A DNA stretch of 33,608 bases, taken from positions 1 through 33,608 of the forward strand of contig JAIRUQ010000069.1 of the NCBI GenBank assembly GCA_031254315.1. Direction: 5' to 3'. Within the stretch, counting starts at the first letter, position 1, and every line of letters starts with the position of its first letter. The notes below the pieces were generated by a model, which saw only the letters and a list, made by a program, of their open reading frames with translations, ran no database searches and had not been told where the DNA came from. The stretch is from Treponema sp. GTDB lineage: Bacteria; Spirochaetota; Spirochaetia; Treponematales; Breznakiellaceae. Below are positions 1 through 7,391 of this stretch, piece after piece. The position numbers were made by a program, and so were the translations under genes.

Positions 1-438
1 GACCTTCACATGGCGGAAGATCTTCGCAATACCGGCAAAGGCAACTTGTTTGTTATTTTTGGCGAGCCGGACATTGAAATTCTTCCCCGCGAAAATAATC
101 AGCTTGCGGTAAAAATCAAAGGCGTTGATGTGTTTCATCCCAGTCTTGGCAAAGTGGAATCCAGCGATACATCCGGTATTGCCTGTTGGTTCATTGATAC
201 CGATTACAATGGCGAAAGTTTTTTTGTCCGCCATGCCTATTTTCTCGGCGCAAACAATCCCTATGAATCGTTACGGAAGACACTCAACACCCAGATAAAC
301 GAAGACGCATGGGCAAGCCTCCACAGCGATACCTCCCAACCATTTGATAAACCACTGTCAGGACGTATTGCCGTCAAGGTTATCAATCATCTGGGAGATG
401 AGGTGATGAAAGTGATTAATGTGGCAAGTAAAGTATAG
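1..438 (+). CDS. C-terminal part of a site-specific DNA methyltransferase (type III Mod-like), 5' truncated by the window
   Basis: The frame is open from the first base, so this is the last ~145 residues of a longer protein and the ATG at 10 is probably an internal Met. The tail contains CWFIDTDYNGESFFVRHAYF and ends RIAVKVINHLGDEVMKV. From memory of the family this matches the C-terminal domain of large adenine-specific methyltransferases of the type III Mod kind, which carry their catalytic motifs upstream, outside this window. The catalytic DPPY and AdoMet motifs therefore cannot be checked. A PIN-type toxin-antitoxin pair follows after about 150 bases, so the left edge resembles the end of a defence cluster. 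An alternative is the C-terminus of an associated restriction or helicase subunit. The family call is recalled, not computed. Confidence 0.65.
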   Translation, partial: DLHMAEDLRNTGKGNLFVIFGEPDIEILPRENNQLAVKIKGVDVFHPSLGKVESSDTSGIACWFIDTDYNGESFFVRHAYFLGANNPYESLRKTLNTQINEDAWASLHSDTSQPFDKPLSGRIAVKVINHLGDEVMKVINVASKV

Positions 439-473
439 TTTTATAATCTGCGATAAATATATCTCCCCCACTC

Positions 474-536
474 CATTGCTTTTTACCACAAATTTTGGTA
501 TGATAAGCGTCTGTGAATGGCGATATTACGATGAAA
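474..536 (+). repeat. Left copy of an imperfect direct repeat: pst promoter plus a scrap of the pstB 5' coding sequence
   Basis: Positions 481-520 match 1261-1300 at about 29 of 40 aligned bases, including an exact AAATTTTG block and TCTGTG. Directly after this, GGCGATATTACGATGAA (520-536) is identical to 1360-1376 inside pstB, where it encodes GDITMN. In the left copy the two blocks are almost adjacent. In pstB they are about 60 bases apart, so the left copy has an internal deletion. The repeat brackets the toxin-antitoxin pair on its left side. Confidence 0.7.
476..504 (+). promoter_or_regulatory. Promoter upstream of the PIN toxin gene, a diverged copy of the pst promoter
   Basis: TTGCTT at 476-481 and TATGAT at 499-504 are separated by 17 bases. 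The same arrangement with a very similar spacer occurs at 1256-1284 before pstB. A GTG at 513 opens a 26-codon ORF ending in TAA at 591-593, overlapping the toxin ATG at 586. It could act as a leader peptide or simply be scar sequence. Confidence 0.5.
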
Positions 537-585
537 TCGGTTGGCGCTTTGGTAAACGAGTTTGTGGGGGGAGATAGGGGATTCT

Positions 586-1065
586 ATGTATAAACTAAAA
601 GTGTATCTGGAAACCACAATATTCAATTATTACTTTGACAAAACTAAAAACGCACAACCTGCCACCGTCGCTTTTTTTGAAGCCATAGACTCCGGTCAAT
701 TTGAAGGGTTCACATCGGTTTATGCCTACGATGAACTGAATAAAGCGCCTGAGCCGCAAAGAACCAATATGCTGAATCTTATTGAAAAATACCATATTAC
801 GGTACTTGATACTTCTGATGAGGTTATAAAATTAGCTGAAACTTACATAGAAAACAATATCATTCCAAAAAAGAAAAGAGTGGATGCTTTGCATCTTGCT
901 ATTGCTTCCGCCCATGAAATGGACATAATTTTGTCCTTTAATTTTAAGCATATAAACAAATTAAAAACAAAAACCCTAATTCCCGCAACTAATTTATTAG
1001 CAGGTTATCGAAATATAATTATTACCCAGCCGGAGGAGGTTATTGATTATGAAATTGACGACTGA
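586..1065 (+). CDS. PIN-domain toxin-like ribonuclease
   Basis: A 159-residue protein of the PIN family, whose members are Mg-dependent endoribonucleases usually acting as toxins of type II systems. It opens with KVYLETTIFNYYFD, where a Glu stands in the first acidic position. It has the typical RVDALHLAIASAHEMD segment with an Asp followed by the HL pair, then a SFNFKHI segment with Asn where classical VapC proteins have Asp, as in the subfamily I recall with this layout. A longer reading from TTG at 562 is possible, but ATG at 586 follows a purine-rich AGATAGGGG stretch at a better distance. The coding end overlaps the following antitoxin gene by 17 bases, so the two are translationally linked. 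The RNA target cannot be read from sequence. Confidence 0.75.
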   Translation: MYKLKVYLETTIFNYYFDKTKNAQPATVAFFEAIDSGQFEGFTSVYAYDELNKAPEPQRTNMLNLIEKYHITVLDTSDEVIKLAETYIENNIIPKKKRVDALHLAIASAHEMDIILSFNFKHINKLKTKTLIPATNLLAGYRNIIITQPEEVIDYEIDD

Positions 1066-1237
1066 TATTGAGGATGAAATTGACGCTATTCGAGACAAAA
1101 TTTACGAAAAAATCAAGGACATGACACCAAGTGAAGAAACCGCCTATTTCAATGCCATTGCGGAGGAAGCCAGAACGAAGCATGGCTTTCGTGTGATTAA
1201 ATCCGCTGTTGTGGATAGAGCTGAAGTTTTGGGCTGA
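1049..1237 (+). CDS. Small antitoxin paired with the PIN toxin
   Basis: A 62-residue acidic N-terminal, basic C-terminal protein starting MKLTTDIEDEIDAIRD. It begins inside the end of the PIN gene, in another frame, with a strong GGAGGAGG ribosome site at 1032-1039. The size, the overlap with a PIN gene and the toxin-first order identify it as the cognate antitoxin. No DNA-binding fold is obvious, although the N-terminal 40 residues look helical. It would bind and neutralise the PIN protein and might repress the promoter at 476-504. The antitoxin call is an inference from context, because the sequence alone gives no family name. Confidence 0.65.
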   Translation: MKLTTDIEDEIDAIRDKIYEKIKDMTPSEETAYFNAIAEEARTKHGFRVIKSAVVDRAEVLG

Positions 1238-1253
1238 GAGGGTGTTTCGGCAT

Positions 1254-1300
1254 CATTGCCCTTTCCCCCAAATTTTGCTATGCTAATCCTCTGTGGATCA
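1254..1300 (+). repeat. Right copy of the imperfect promoter repeat
   Basis: This copy pairs with 474-520. It is the functional pst promoter and the first codons of pstB. The intervening toxin-antitoxin pair is thus enclosed by two related promoter sequences in direct orientation. Confidence 0.65.
1256..1284 (+). promoter_or_regulatory. Promoter of the pst operon, arranged for a leaderless pstB message
   Basis: TTGCCC at 1256-1261, a 17-base spacer and TATGCT at 1279-1284. The -10 box ends 8 bases before the pstB GTG at 1293, and no ribosome-binding site is present between them. Transcription would therefore start at or next to the start codon. No classical Pho box was recognised. Confidence 0.55.
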
Positions 1301-2069
1301 AAGCATTAAAATAAAAACAGACGCGCTAAACCTCTACTACGGCGCTTTTCACGCGCTGGGCGATATTACGATGAACATCTACAGCCGCACCATAACAGCG
1401 ATAATCGGTCCGTCAGGTTGCGGAAAATCTACCCTATTGCGTGTTTTTAACCGCATGAACGATCTTATTCCCGGCGTTAAGGTTGATGGCGGAGTCCTCT
1501 TGGACGACCTTTCAATCTACGATAAAAACACGGACGTTGTTTCGCTCAGAAAAAAAATCGGCATGGTTTTCCAACGCCCTAATGTTTTTCCAATGAGCAT
1601 ATATGACAATATCGCTATTGGTCCTAGAAAGCACAAAATCAAACACGCGCAAAAACTCGATGATATTATCGAACGCAGTTTGCTGCAAGCCGCCCTTTGG
1701 GACGAAGTAAAAGATAATCTAAAAAAACCGGCGCTTGAACTCTCGCCGGGTCAACAACAGAGGTTATGCATCGCGCGCGCCATTGCGATAGAGCCGGAAG
1801 TAATTTTATTTGATGAATCATGTAGCGCCCTCGACCCCGAATCCACAATGAAAATAGAAGAATTAATGTTAACCCTCGTGCGCAATTATACGATCATCAT
1901 TGTTACGCATAACATGGAACAGGCTCTAAGGGTATCCGATATGTCGGCATTTTTGATGATAGGTCAGGACAGAGTTGGAAAATTAGTTGAATACGATCGG
2001 ACAAAGACAATGTTTTTAAACCCTAAAGATAAACGTACAGAAGACTATATTACAGGCAGGTTCGGGTAA
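1293..2069 (+). CDS. pstB: Phosphate ABC transporter ATP-binding protein PstB (paralogue 1, altered signature motif)
   Basis: A 258-residue cytoplasmic ATPase of the PstSCAB phosphate importer. Walker A is GPSGCGKST (residues 39-47), the Q-loop is FQRP with Q94, Walker B ends in D174 followed by catalytic E175, the D-loop is SALDP, and the H-loop has H206 in VTHN. The ABC signature, expected as LSGGQ, reads LSPGQ at 150-154, an unusual Gly-to-Pro change at a residue that contacts the ATP gamma phosphate across the dimer. The start is GTG at 1293, the only one giving the normal N-terminus, with no ribosome site and a -10 box 8 bases away. It is first in the operon, 9 bases before pstS. It aligns without gaps to the second PstB at 4580-5341 through residue 206, suggesting gene duplication. 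Function is secure; the effect of the Pro is inferred. Confidence 0.93.
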   Translation: MDQSIKIKTDALNLYYGAFHALGDITMNIYSRTITAIIGPSGCGKSTLLRVFNRMNDLIPGVKVDGGVLLDDLSIYDKNTDVVSLRKKIGMVFQRPNVFPMSIYDNIAIGPRKHKIKHAQKLDDIIERSLLQAALWDEVKDNLKKPALELSPGQQQRLCIARAIAIEPEVILFDESCSALDPESTMKIEELMLTLVRNYTIIIVTHNMEQALRVSDMSAFLMIGQDRVGKLVEYDRTKTMFLNPKDKRTEDYITGRFG

Positions 2070-2078
2070 GGAGAGTAC

Positions 2079-2870
2079 ATGACAGAAAAACTACTAAAAG
2101 CCACAGCCGTAATAATTTTAATAGGAATAACTGTTTCGTGTACGGGCAGATCGGCTTTGCGTGTTGTTGTCGCGGGCTCCACTTCTGTACAGCCGTATGT
2201 TGAGCTTCTGGCGGAAGAGTTTGATCATCTGCATCCCGGAAGCGACATCGATATTCAAGGCGGCGGCTCATCGGCGGGGATTACAGCCGCGGGAAGCGGC
2301 ATCGCTGATATTGGAATGTCATCCCGCGCGCTCAAAACAGATGAGCAAAACCTTTTTGTTATTGAAATAGCGAAGGACGGACTTGCGGTAATTGTCAATC
2401 CGGGCAACAGCATAACAAATCTTACAATAGAACAGGTGCGCGGCATTTATTCTGCTGAAATCAAAGACTGGAGCGAACTTGGCGGAGCACGGGCAAGGAT
2501 TCATATAATAGCGCGTGAAGAAGGCTCAGGTACAAGAACCGCCTTTGAAGAGCTTGTCATGGGAGAGCGAAGAATAACACCGAGAGCCATTGTTCAGGAT
2601 TCCAACGGAGCGGTAAGACAGCTTGTCGCAGGAGACCCGAACTCAATTGGATTTATTTCACTTGGGCTTGTTGACCAAACCGTAAAAGCCGTTGACCTCG
2701 AAGGCGTTACAGCTTCGCGTGAAAATGTTATAAACGGAAGTTATACGCTATTTAGACCGTTTTTGTTAATCGCAAAAACACAGCCAACAGGGCTTGCGAT
2801 GAATTTTATTGATTTTATTCTTTCTCCTGAGGGAAAGAAGTTAATGATAGATGAGGGGCTTATACCCTAA
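2079..2870 (+). CDS. pstS: Phosphate-binding lipoprotein PstS
   Basis: A 263-residue periplasmic phosphate-binding protein. The N-terminus has a Lys-containing start, a hydrophobic stretch and a lipobox ending VSC with the acylated Cys at 21, so it should be anchored in the inner membrane. Phosphate-contact segments typical of PstS are visible: AGSTSVQP near residue 32, the SSRAL region, and EEGSGTRTAF. It lies 9 bases after pstB with AAGGAG overlapping the end of that gene, and 11 bases before pstC. It would deliver phosphate to the PstC-PstA channel. At 263 residues it is on the short side for the family, close to other lipoprotein PstS forms. Nothing appears damaged. Confidence 0.93.
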   Translation: MTEKLLKATAVIILIGITVSCTGRSALRVVVAGSTSVQPYVELLAEEFDHLHPGSDIDIQGGGSSAGITAAGSGIADIGMSSRALKTDEQNLFVIEIAKDGLAVIVNPGNSITNLTIEQVRGIYSAEIKDWSELGGARARIHIIAREEGSGTRTAFEELVMGERRITPRAIVQDSNGAVRQLVAGDPNSIGFISLGLVDQTVKAVDLEGVTASRENVINGSYTLFRPFLLIAKTQPTGLAMNFIDFILSPEGKKLMIDEGLIP

Positions 2871-2881
2871 TTAGGAAAAAT

Positions 2882-3730
2882 ATGTTTAAGAAATTTAAAG
2901 AGAAATTATCTGGACGCGTTTTTTTAGCTCTTGCCCTCTCATCTATATCCGCACTTGCGCTGATCACAGTGTTTATCATTATTAAAGGCGCTCCTATTAT
3001 CGCGGAAGTCGGAGTAATCAAATTTATCTTTGGAATGGAATGGGCTCCCGGTAGGGGCGAGTTTGGAATCTTCCCAATGGTTATCGGCTCTTTAACTGTA
3101 ACTGTCGGGGCGGCGATTTTAGGCGTCCCTGTCGGTATCTGTTGCGCGGTTTTTCTCGCTGAATTCGCGCCGTCTGTTATGAGCAATATTTTCAGACCGG
3201 CAATTCAACTGCTTGCGGGTATTCCTTCGGTTGTTTACGGCTTCTGGGGATTGTTATTCGTCGTGCCTGCAGTGCGAAATTATTTGGGCGGACCGGGACT
3301 AAGCATTTTGACAGGCTCCGTCATACTTGGAATAATGATTTTACCTACGGTAATTAGCATAACGGAGGTGTCGATACTCGCTCTTCCAAAACAGTACAAG
3401 GAAGGCGCGCTTGCTTTGGGCTTGACTCATTGGCAGACAATATATGCCGTAATGCTTCCGGCGGCAAAGTCAGGAATTGTAGCGGCGGTGATACTCGGAA
3501 TCGGACGCGCTATCGGCGAAACTATGGCTGTCATTATGGTTTTGGGTAACGCGGTCGCCGTCCCCGAATCAATTTTAGACCCGGTAAGAACGCTCACTAC
3601 AAATATAGGAATTGAGATGGGTTATGCGTCAGGCGAACATCAACAGGCGCTTTTCGCAACGGGCATAGTGCTGTTTATAGCGATTATGCTTCTTAACTCA
3701 TTCGCCCAATACATTACGCGAAGGAGATAA
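2882..3730 (+). CDS. pstC: Phosphate ABC transporter permease PstC
   Basis: A 282-residue inner-membrane permease with about six hydrophobic segments, the first near residues 13-35. The cytoplasmic coupling (EAA) loop reads EGALALGLTHWQTIYAVMLP, followed by the family's GRAIGETMAVIMVLGN. It forms the transmembrane channel with PstA, and the coupling loop docks onto PstB. The start at 2882 follows AGGA and lies 11 bases after pstS, and the gene ends 3 bases before pstA. PstC rather than PstA is assigned from the order after pstS and from the RTLTTNIGIEMGYASGEH end region, which is characteristic of PstC. Confidence 0.93.
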   Translation: MFKKFKEKLSGRVFLALALSSISALALITVFIIIKGAPIIAEVGVIKFIFGMEWAPGRGEFGIFPMVIGSLTVTVGAAILGVPVGICCAVFLAEFAPSVMSNIFRPAIQLLAGIPSVVYGFWGLLFVVPAVRNYLGGPGLSILTGSVILGIMILPTVISITEVSILALPKQYKEGALALGLTHWQTIYAVMLPAAKSGIVAAVILGIGRAIGETMAVIMVLGNAVAVPESILDPVRTLTTNIGIEMGYASGEHQQALFATGIVLFIAIMLLNSFAQYITRRR

Positions 3731-3733
3731 GAA

Positions 3734-4576
3734 ATGAAAATTACTCCCCTTCAAAGCGAAAGAGCGGCAAAAATACTCATTTGGTCTGCCGCGTTATTTG
3801 TCATTGGACTGCTTTTATTTATTATTATTTATGTTTTGATAAAGGGCTTACCTGTAATCAATCTGCGATTTCTAACCGACATTCCGCGAAGCATGGGGCG
3901 TGAGGGCGGCATCGCTTCTACAATCATCGGAACTTTCATGGTAACAGCCTTGGCAATAGCGATAGTAATTCCCTTTGGCATAGGCACTGCTTTCTATCTT
4001 GCCGAATATACAAAAGAAACTATTGTTACGCGCATTATCAGGTTCAGCGCGGAATCTCTTGCAGGCATTCCGTCTATCGTTTACGGTCTTTTTGGCTTTA
4101 TATTCTTTGTAATAATACTGAACCTTGGCTGGTCTATCTTGTCGGGAGGGCTGACGCTCGCTTTTATGATCCTGCCCACCGTTATCCGCACATCAGAGGA
4201 GGCAATTCTTGCCGTGCCAAAAATTTACCGCGAAGTCAGCTTCTCGTTGGGCGCGACCAAGTGGCAGACAATCAGCAGGGTTGTGTTCCCCTCTGCCCTA
4301 CTCGGCATTGTAAACGGAATAATTTTAAGCGTGGGACGCTGTGTCGCAGAAACAGCCGCTGTTATTCTCACTGCGGGATCAGCTTTACGAATACCGTCAT
4401 CGGTTTTTTCACCCACACGCACAATGGCTGTTCATTTTTATATACTGGCAAGGGAAGGGATTTCTATGGAGAACGCCTACGGTACTGCCGCCCTTTTAAT
4501 TATTTTTATTTTATTGATAAATGTCGTCGCAAACGCATTGGTCAACCGCTTTATAGCAAAATCTGTTAAAAGGTAG
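3734..4576 (+). CDS. pstA: Phosphate ABC transporter permease PstA
   Basis: A 280-residue membrane protein with about six transmembrane segments, the first near residues 14-36. The coupling loop is EVSFSLGATKWQTISRVVFP, followed by GRCVAETAAVILTAGSA. It is the second channel subunit of the phosphate importer. AAGGAG at the end of pstC serves as its ribosome site, and the 3-base gap indicates translational coupling. The next gene, a second pstB, also follows after 3 bases. In a heterodimeric ATPase arrangement, PstC and PstA would each contact a different PstB. Which one contacts which cannot be read from the sequence. Confidence 0.93.
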   Translation: MKITPLQSERAAKILIWSAALFVIGLLLFIIIYVLIKGLPVINLRFLTDIPRSMGREGGIASTIIGTFMVTALAIAIVIPFGIGTAFYLAEYTKETIVTRIIRFSAESLAGIPSIVYGLFGFIFFVIILNLGWSILSGGLTLAFMILPTVIRTSEEAILAVPKIYREVSFSLGATKWQTISRVVFPSALLGIVNGIILSVGRCVAETAAVILTAGSALRIPSSVFSPTRTMAVHFYILAREGISMENAYGTAALLIIFILLINVVANALVNRFIAKSVKR

Positions 4577-4579
4577 AAT

Positions 4580-5341
4580 ATGAGCAAAGAGCCAAAAATC
4601 ATCATTAAAAATGTAAATTTCTTTTATGGCAAAAAACGTGTCATTCACAACTTGAATTTAGAAATCCCTTCAAATGAAATAATAGCTGTTTTTGGACCGG
4701 CAAACAGTGGAATTACTACCCTTTTACGCTCAATTAACAGGTTATGCGACATGGACGATAACGCATGGTTGGACGGTGAAATCCTTATGGACGGAAAGAG
4801 CATATACGCGCCGGATGTCAACGTAACGGAATTGCGCCGAAAAGCGGGAATGGTCTTTGAGGTTCCGACTCCTCTGCCAATTTCGATATTTGATAACATT
4901 GCCTACGGACCGCGCCTTAGCGGAAGAAAAAATAAAAGAGAATTAGCTGAAATTGTGGAGAAATCGTTGCGAAAAGCCGCACTTTGGGATGAAGTCAAGG
5001 ACAGGCTTTCAATCTCCGGGATGAGTCTTTCAGGCGGACAACAACAACGCCTGTGCATAGCGCGTGTTCTTGCCCTTGAACCTGAGATTATTCTTCTTGA
5101 CAGAGCATGCTCCGGTCTCGATCCAATATCAACCGCAAAAATTGAAGAGTCTTTAATACAACTTAAAGAGCAGTTTACAATTATCATCGCTCCGCATAAT
5201 GTACAGCAGGCAGGGCGCGTTTGCGACAGAGCGGTTTTTATGCTGATGGGGCATTTGATAGAAGAAGGCAAAAAGACAGAAGTTTTTATGAACCCCAAAG
5301 ACCAAAGAACGAGCGATTATATTACGGGAAAATTCGGTTAA
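4580..5341 (+). CDS. Degenerate PstB paralogue (paralogue 2) lacking Walker A Lys and catalytic Glu
   Basis: A 253-residue PstB paralogue that keeps the fold but not its own ATPase residues. Walker A reads GPANSGITT (39-47) with Ile at the Lys position 45. The Q-loop Gln is Glu94. Walker B D174 is followed by Arg175 instead of the catalytic Glu. The H-loop His206 is kept but preceded by Pro. In contrast, the signature is a perfect LSGGQ (150-154). These changes occur within an intact reading frame alongside family-typical segments ([32 protein letters not shown]), so this looks like a selected loss rather than a decaying pseudogene. It is last in the operon, 3 bases after pstA. It probably forms a heterodimer with the first PstB, supplying the good signature motif, or acts as a regulatory subunit. 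Assignment to the PstB family is secure, while the role is inferred. Confidence 0.9.
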   Translation: MSKEPKIIIKNVNFFYGKKRVIHNLNLEIPSNEIIAVFGPANSGITTLLRSINRLCDMDDNAWLDGEILMDGKSIYAPDVNVTELRRKAGMVFEVPTPLPISIFDNIAYGPRLSGRKNKRELAEIVEKSLRKAALWDEVKDRLSISGMSLSGGQQQRLCIARVLALEPEIILLDRACSGLDPISTAKIEESLIQLKEQFTIIIAPHNVQQAGRVCDRAVFMLMGHLIEEGKKTEVFMNPKDQRTSDYITGKFG

Positions 5342-5350
5342 AAGGGATAT

Positions 5351-5398
5351 AAAGATATGTAAATGTCCGTTTTTGCCATAAAGATGAGAAGCCACCTG
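5351..5398 (-). pseudogene. Fragment of the neighbouring DNA methyltransferase gene
   Basis: This 48-base stretch is a diverged direct copy of 5716-5763, about 41 bases identical, inside the methyltransferase gene. On the minus strand it still reads ASHLYGKNGHLHI, matching ASRLYGKNGHLHI after the DPPY motif. It is joined directly to the left copy of the 33-base repeat at 5398. It is a relic of a second methyltransferase copy or of a rearrangement during insertion. Confidence 0.75.
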
Positions 5399-5430
5399 AG
5401 TTTGATCTGCCGGGACTGAAGCCGTGAGGG
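5398..5430 (+). repeat. Left 33-base direct repeat flanking the restriction-modification pair
   Basis: It matches 7493-7525 at 32 of 33 bases, starting GAGTTTGAT and ending CCGTGAGGG. In the right copy it is the 3' end of a broken thioesterase-like gene, including its TGA stop. The two copies enclose the methyltransferase and endonuclease genes. Confidence 0.85.
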
Positions 5431-5475
5431 GGGGGATATAATCCTATACATGGCGCATTTCTTTTTGAATAATCT

Positions 5476-6339
5476 TTATTTATAAAAATCAAAACAATTA
5501 TCGTATTCCATCTCACGCAATTTATAATTGGAAATAAATAATTCTTTCCCTATATCTGCTTTATCTTGCTTATAATTGTTCATTCCATATTGCAATTCCC
5601 ACTCATAAATATACGCAAAATCAAAAAGCTCTTTTATTTTATCTGTATTATCAAGTGTTATAATCCAGTTATGCTTACAATTTTTCATATCCTGTGCAAA
5701 TTTTTCGTGGTCAAAAAAGATGTGTAAATGTCCGTTCTTGCCATAAAGACGTGAAGCCGCCTGCCTGTAATACGGCGGATCTAAAAAAATAAAAACATCT
5801 TCTCCATCTGCAAAAATAATATCTTCATAACTTTTATTACAAATAGTAACATCTTGTAATATCTTTTCAAGAGGTTTTATGCGTTCGATAGAAGAATAGG
5901 TAAACCGTTCATGAAACGCCTTTTCGGAATATCCGCCTGAATCTACAGTCCCTGAAAAAGAAATTCTGTTCATAACAAAAAAACGGACTGCACGTTCTAA
6001 ATCCGTATATTCTTCATTTTCTCTATAATAATTAAACAGAGCACGCCCGTCATTTTCTGTGTCTTTTATATATTTAACCGCTTCATACAGAGAATTATTA
6101 CTTTCTCTGGCATGTTTCCAAAAACAATACAAATCAAAATTAAGGTCGTTGATTACATAACCGGCATTTATTCTCTTTCTTTGCTTGGCTGCCAGAAATA
6201 CAGAGCCGCCTCCAACAAAAGGTTCTCGGAACTCAGAGAATCTTTTTGGCAATAAAGGAAGTATTGTATCTACTGCCCGTGTTTTACCTCCGGGATAGCG
6301 TAAAGGACTAACAGCAGGGAGCGCTATAGTTTGATTCAT
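5476..6339 (-). CDS. D12-class adenine-specific DNA methyltransferase (Dam family)
   Basis: A 287-residue N6-adenine methyltransferase of the alpha (D12) class. Near the N-terminus are RYPGGK (14-19) and the AdoMet-binding FVGGGSV (41-47). The catalytic DPPY motif is at 187-190, followed by a second Tyr. It would methylate adenine in a short target sequence and so protect the host from the partner enzyme. Its ATG overlaps the TGA of the endonuclease gene in an ATGA junction, so the endonuclease is first and the methyltransferase second in one operon. The pair is AT-rich compared with the pst genes, a sign of transfer. The target sequence cannot be read here. Confidence 0.88.
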   Translation of the reverse strand: MNQTIALPAVSPLRYPGGKTRAVDTILPLLPKRFSEFREPFVGGGSVFLAAKQRKRINAGYVINDLNFDLYCFWKHARESNNSLYEAVKYIKDTENDGRALFNYYRENEEYTDLERAVRFFVMNRISFSGTVDSGGYSEKAFHERFTYSSIERIKPLEKILQDVTICNKSYEDIIFADGEDVFIFLDPPYYRQAASRLYGKNGHLHIFFDHEKFAQDMKNCKHNWIITLDNTDKIKELFDFAYIYEWELQYGMNNYKQDKADIGKELFISNYKLREMEYDNCFDFYK

Positions 6340-7382
6340 CTAACACTCCCATCAGGCAAAATCAATTTAAAACTATTGGTTTCTGCTTCCATAATAATAT
6401 TATTTAATATTTCTTTATCGATCATTGCTTCTGTATTTTCTGATGTCAGTTTTAAAATAGCTACAGGATTTAATTTAATATTATCTACATATACATTTTT
6501 AAGATTAGAAAACAATACCATTTTTATAAAGCCGTCTTTAATATCATCAATAGAAGGTAAACTTCCAGATTTTGTATGTTTTGCCTCTATTATGTAGATG
6601 TCCTTGTCAACAACTTTTGCTTCATCACTAGTTAAATAATAAGTACCACCTAAGTAATTGGTTATATTTATTTGCGCTTTAATCCCATCCGTAACTCTCT
6701 CTTTTGGCTGAATTGTTTGCGTTTCGCGGATTTGCGCCGCTTTAGCAGAATTTCGTGACAAATTCATAAAATTATTTTTACCTTGCAAAACATTTTTTAT
6801 ACGATTTTCAATACCGGAAAGAGAATGCATTTTTACATCCGTTACATTTTGAATTCTAGCGTAATGATGTTTTGCTAAATTTGCCGGAATAGCAATATTA
6901 CTAATTTGCTCAATATTCCAATGTAATGCATCAGATTGATAAGATAATAATTTTTCAATTTCTTCAAAAACAAATTCACAGTCAAATTTTTGTTCTGAAA
7001 TTTTATTGGGATAACGTGTACTTTTATTGGCTTTTGAATAAAATGCGACAATTACATAAACGCCCAGCAAACTCATGAGTGATATTGTGTCCCATTGAAT
7101 AAAGTCCCTATCTCCGTCTGCTCCTTCGTCTTTTACAAATGGAATAATTGTAATCTTTTTTCCACTATGATTTAATGTATTATAAACACGAGCATACGGA
7201 TAAGATCGTGTCCTCTTAGGCGATACCCACTTACTCACTGCAATAGTTTGTCTGCGTATATTAAGCAAAAATACTGTATCTGAATGGAGAACCTTCTCAA
7301 AATCCTCTTCTTTATATGTATTTAGTGATTCACATAGCAAGGGAGAATATTTTATACCAGTAATCTCAGCATTAATAGTCAT
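6336..7382 (-). CDS. Probable type II restriction endonuclease partner of the methyltransferase
   Basis: A 348-residue protein when started from ATG at 7382; a TTG at 7418 would add 12 residues but lies inside the -35 box. I do not recognise a named family. Near the C-terminus SDEAKVVDKDIYIIEAKHT provides an acidic residue followed by Glu266-Ala-Lys268, consistent with the PD-(D/E)xK nuclease core. A conserved-looking KDEGADGDRDFIQWDTISLM segment lies at residues 84-103. Its gene precedes and overlaps the D12 methyltransferase by 4 bases, the usual organisation of a type II pair, and this is the main support for the call. Starting with the endonuclease gene is hazardous unless expression is controlled, so regulation may exist. 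The promoter at 7392-7418 places the -10 box 9 bases before the ATG. Confidence 0.7.
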   Translation of the reverse strand: MTINAEITGIKYSPLLCESLNTYKEEDFEKVLHSDTVFLLNIRRQTIAVSKWVSPKRTRSYPYARVYNTLNHSGKKITIIPFVKDEGADGDRDFIQWDTISLMSLLGVYVIVAFYSKANKSTRYPNKISEQKFDCEFVFEEIEKLLSYQSDALHWNIEQISNIAIPANLAKHHYARIQNVTDVKMHSLSGIENRIKNVLQGKNNFMNLSRNSAKAAQIRETQTIQPKERVTDGIKAQINITNYLGGTYYLTSDEAKVVDKDIYIIEAKHTKSGSLPSIDDIKDGFIKMVLFSNLKNVYVDNIKLNPVAILKLTSENTEAMIDKEILNNIIMEAETNSFKLILPDGSVR

Positions 7383-7391
7383 TTTTTCAAT

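Noticed and set aside
1238..1292. Pho box before pstB
   Set aside because: No tandem CTGTCAT-like repeats were found, and only an ordinary promoter is visible.
4903..5298. 131-codon minus-strand ORF inside pstB2
   Set aside because: It is a shadow of the real gene. The plus-strand frame keeps the ABC signature and family-specific segments.
4580..5341. pstB2 as a decaying pseudogene
   Set aside because: The frame is full length with intact family segments and a perfect LSGGQ. Only the ATP-site residues of its own site are replaced, which fits selected loss better than random decay.
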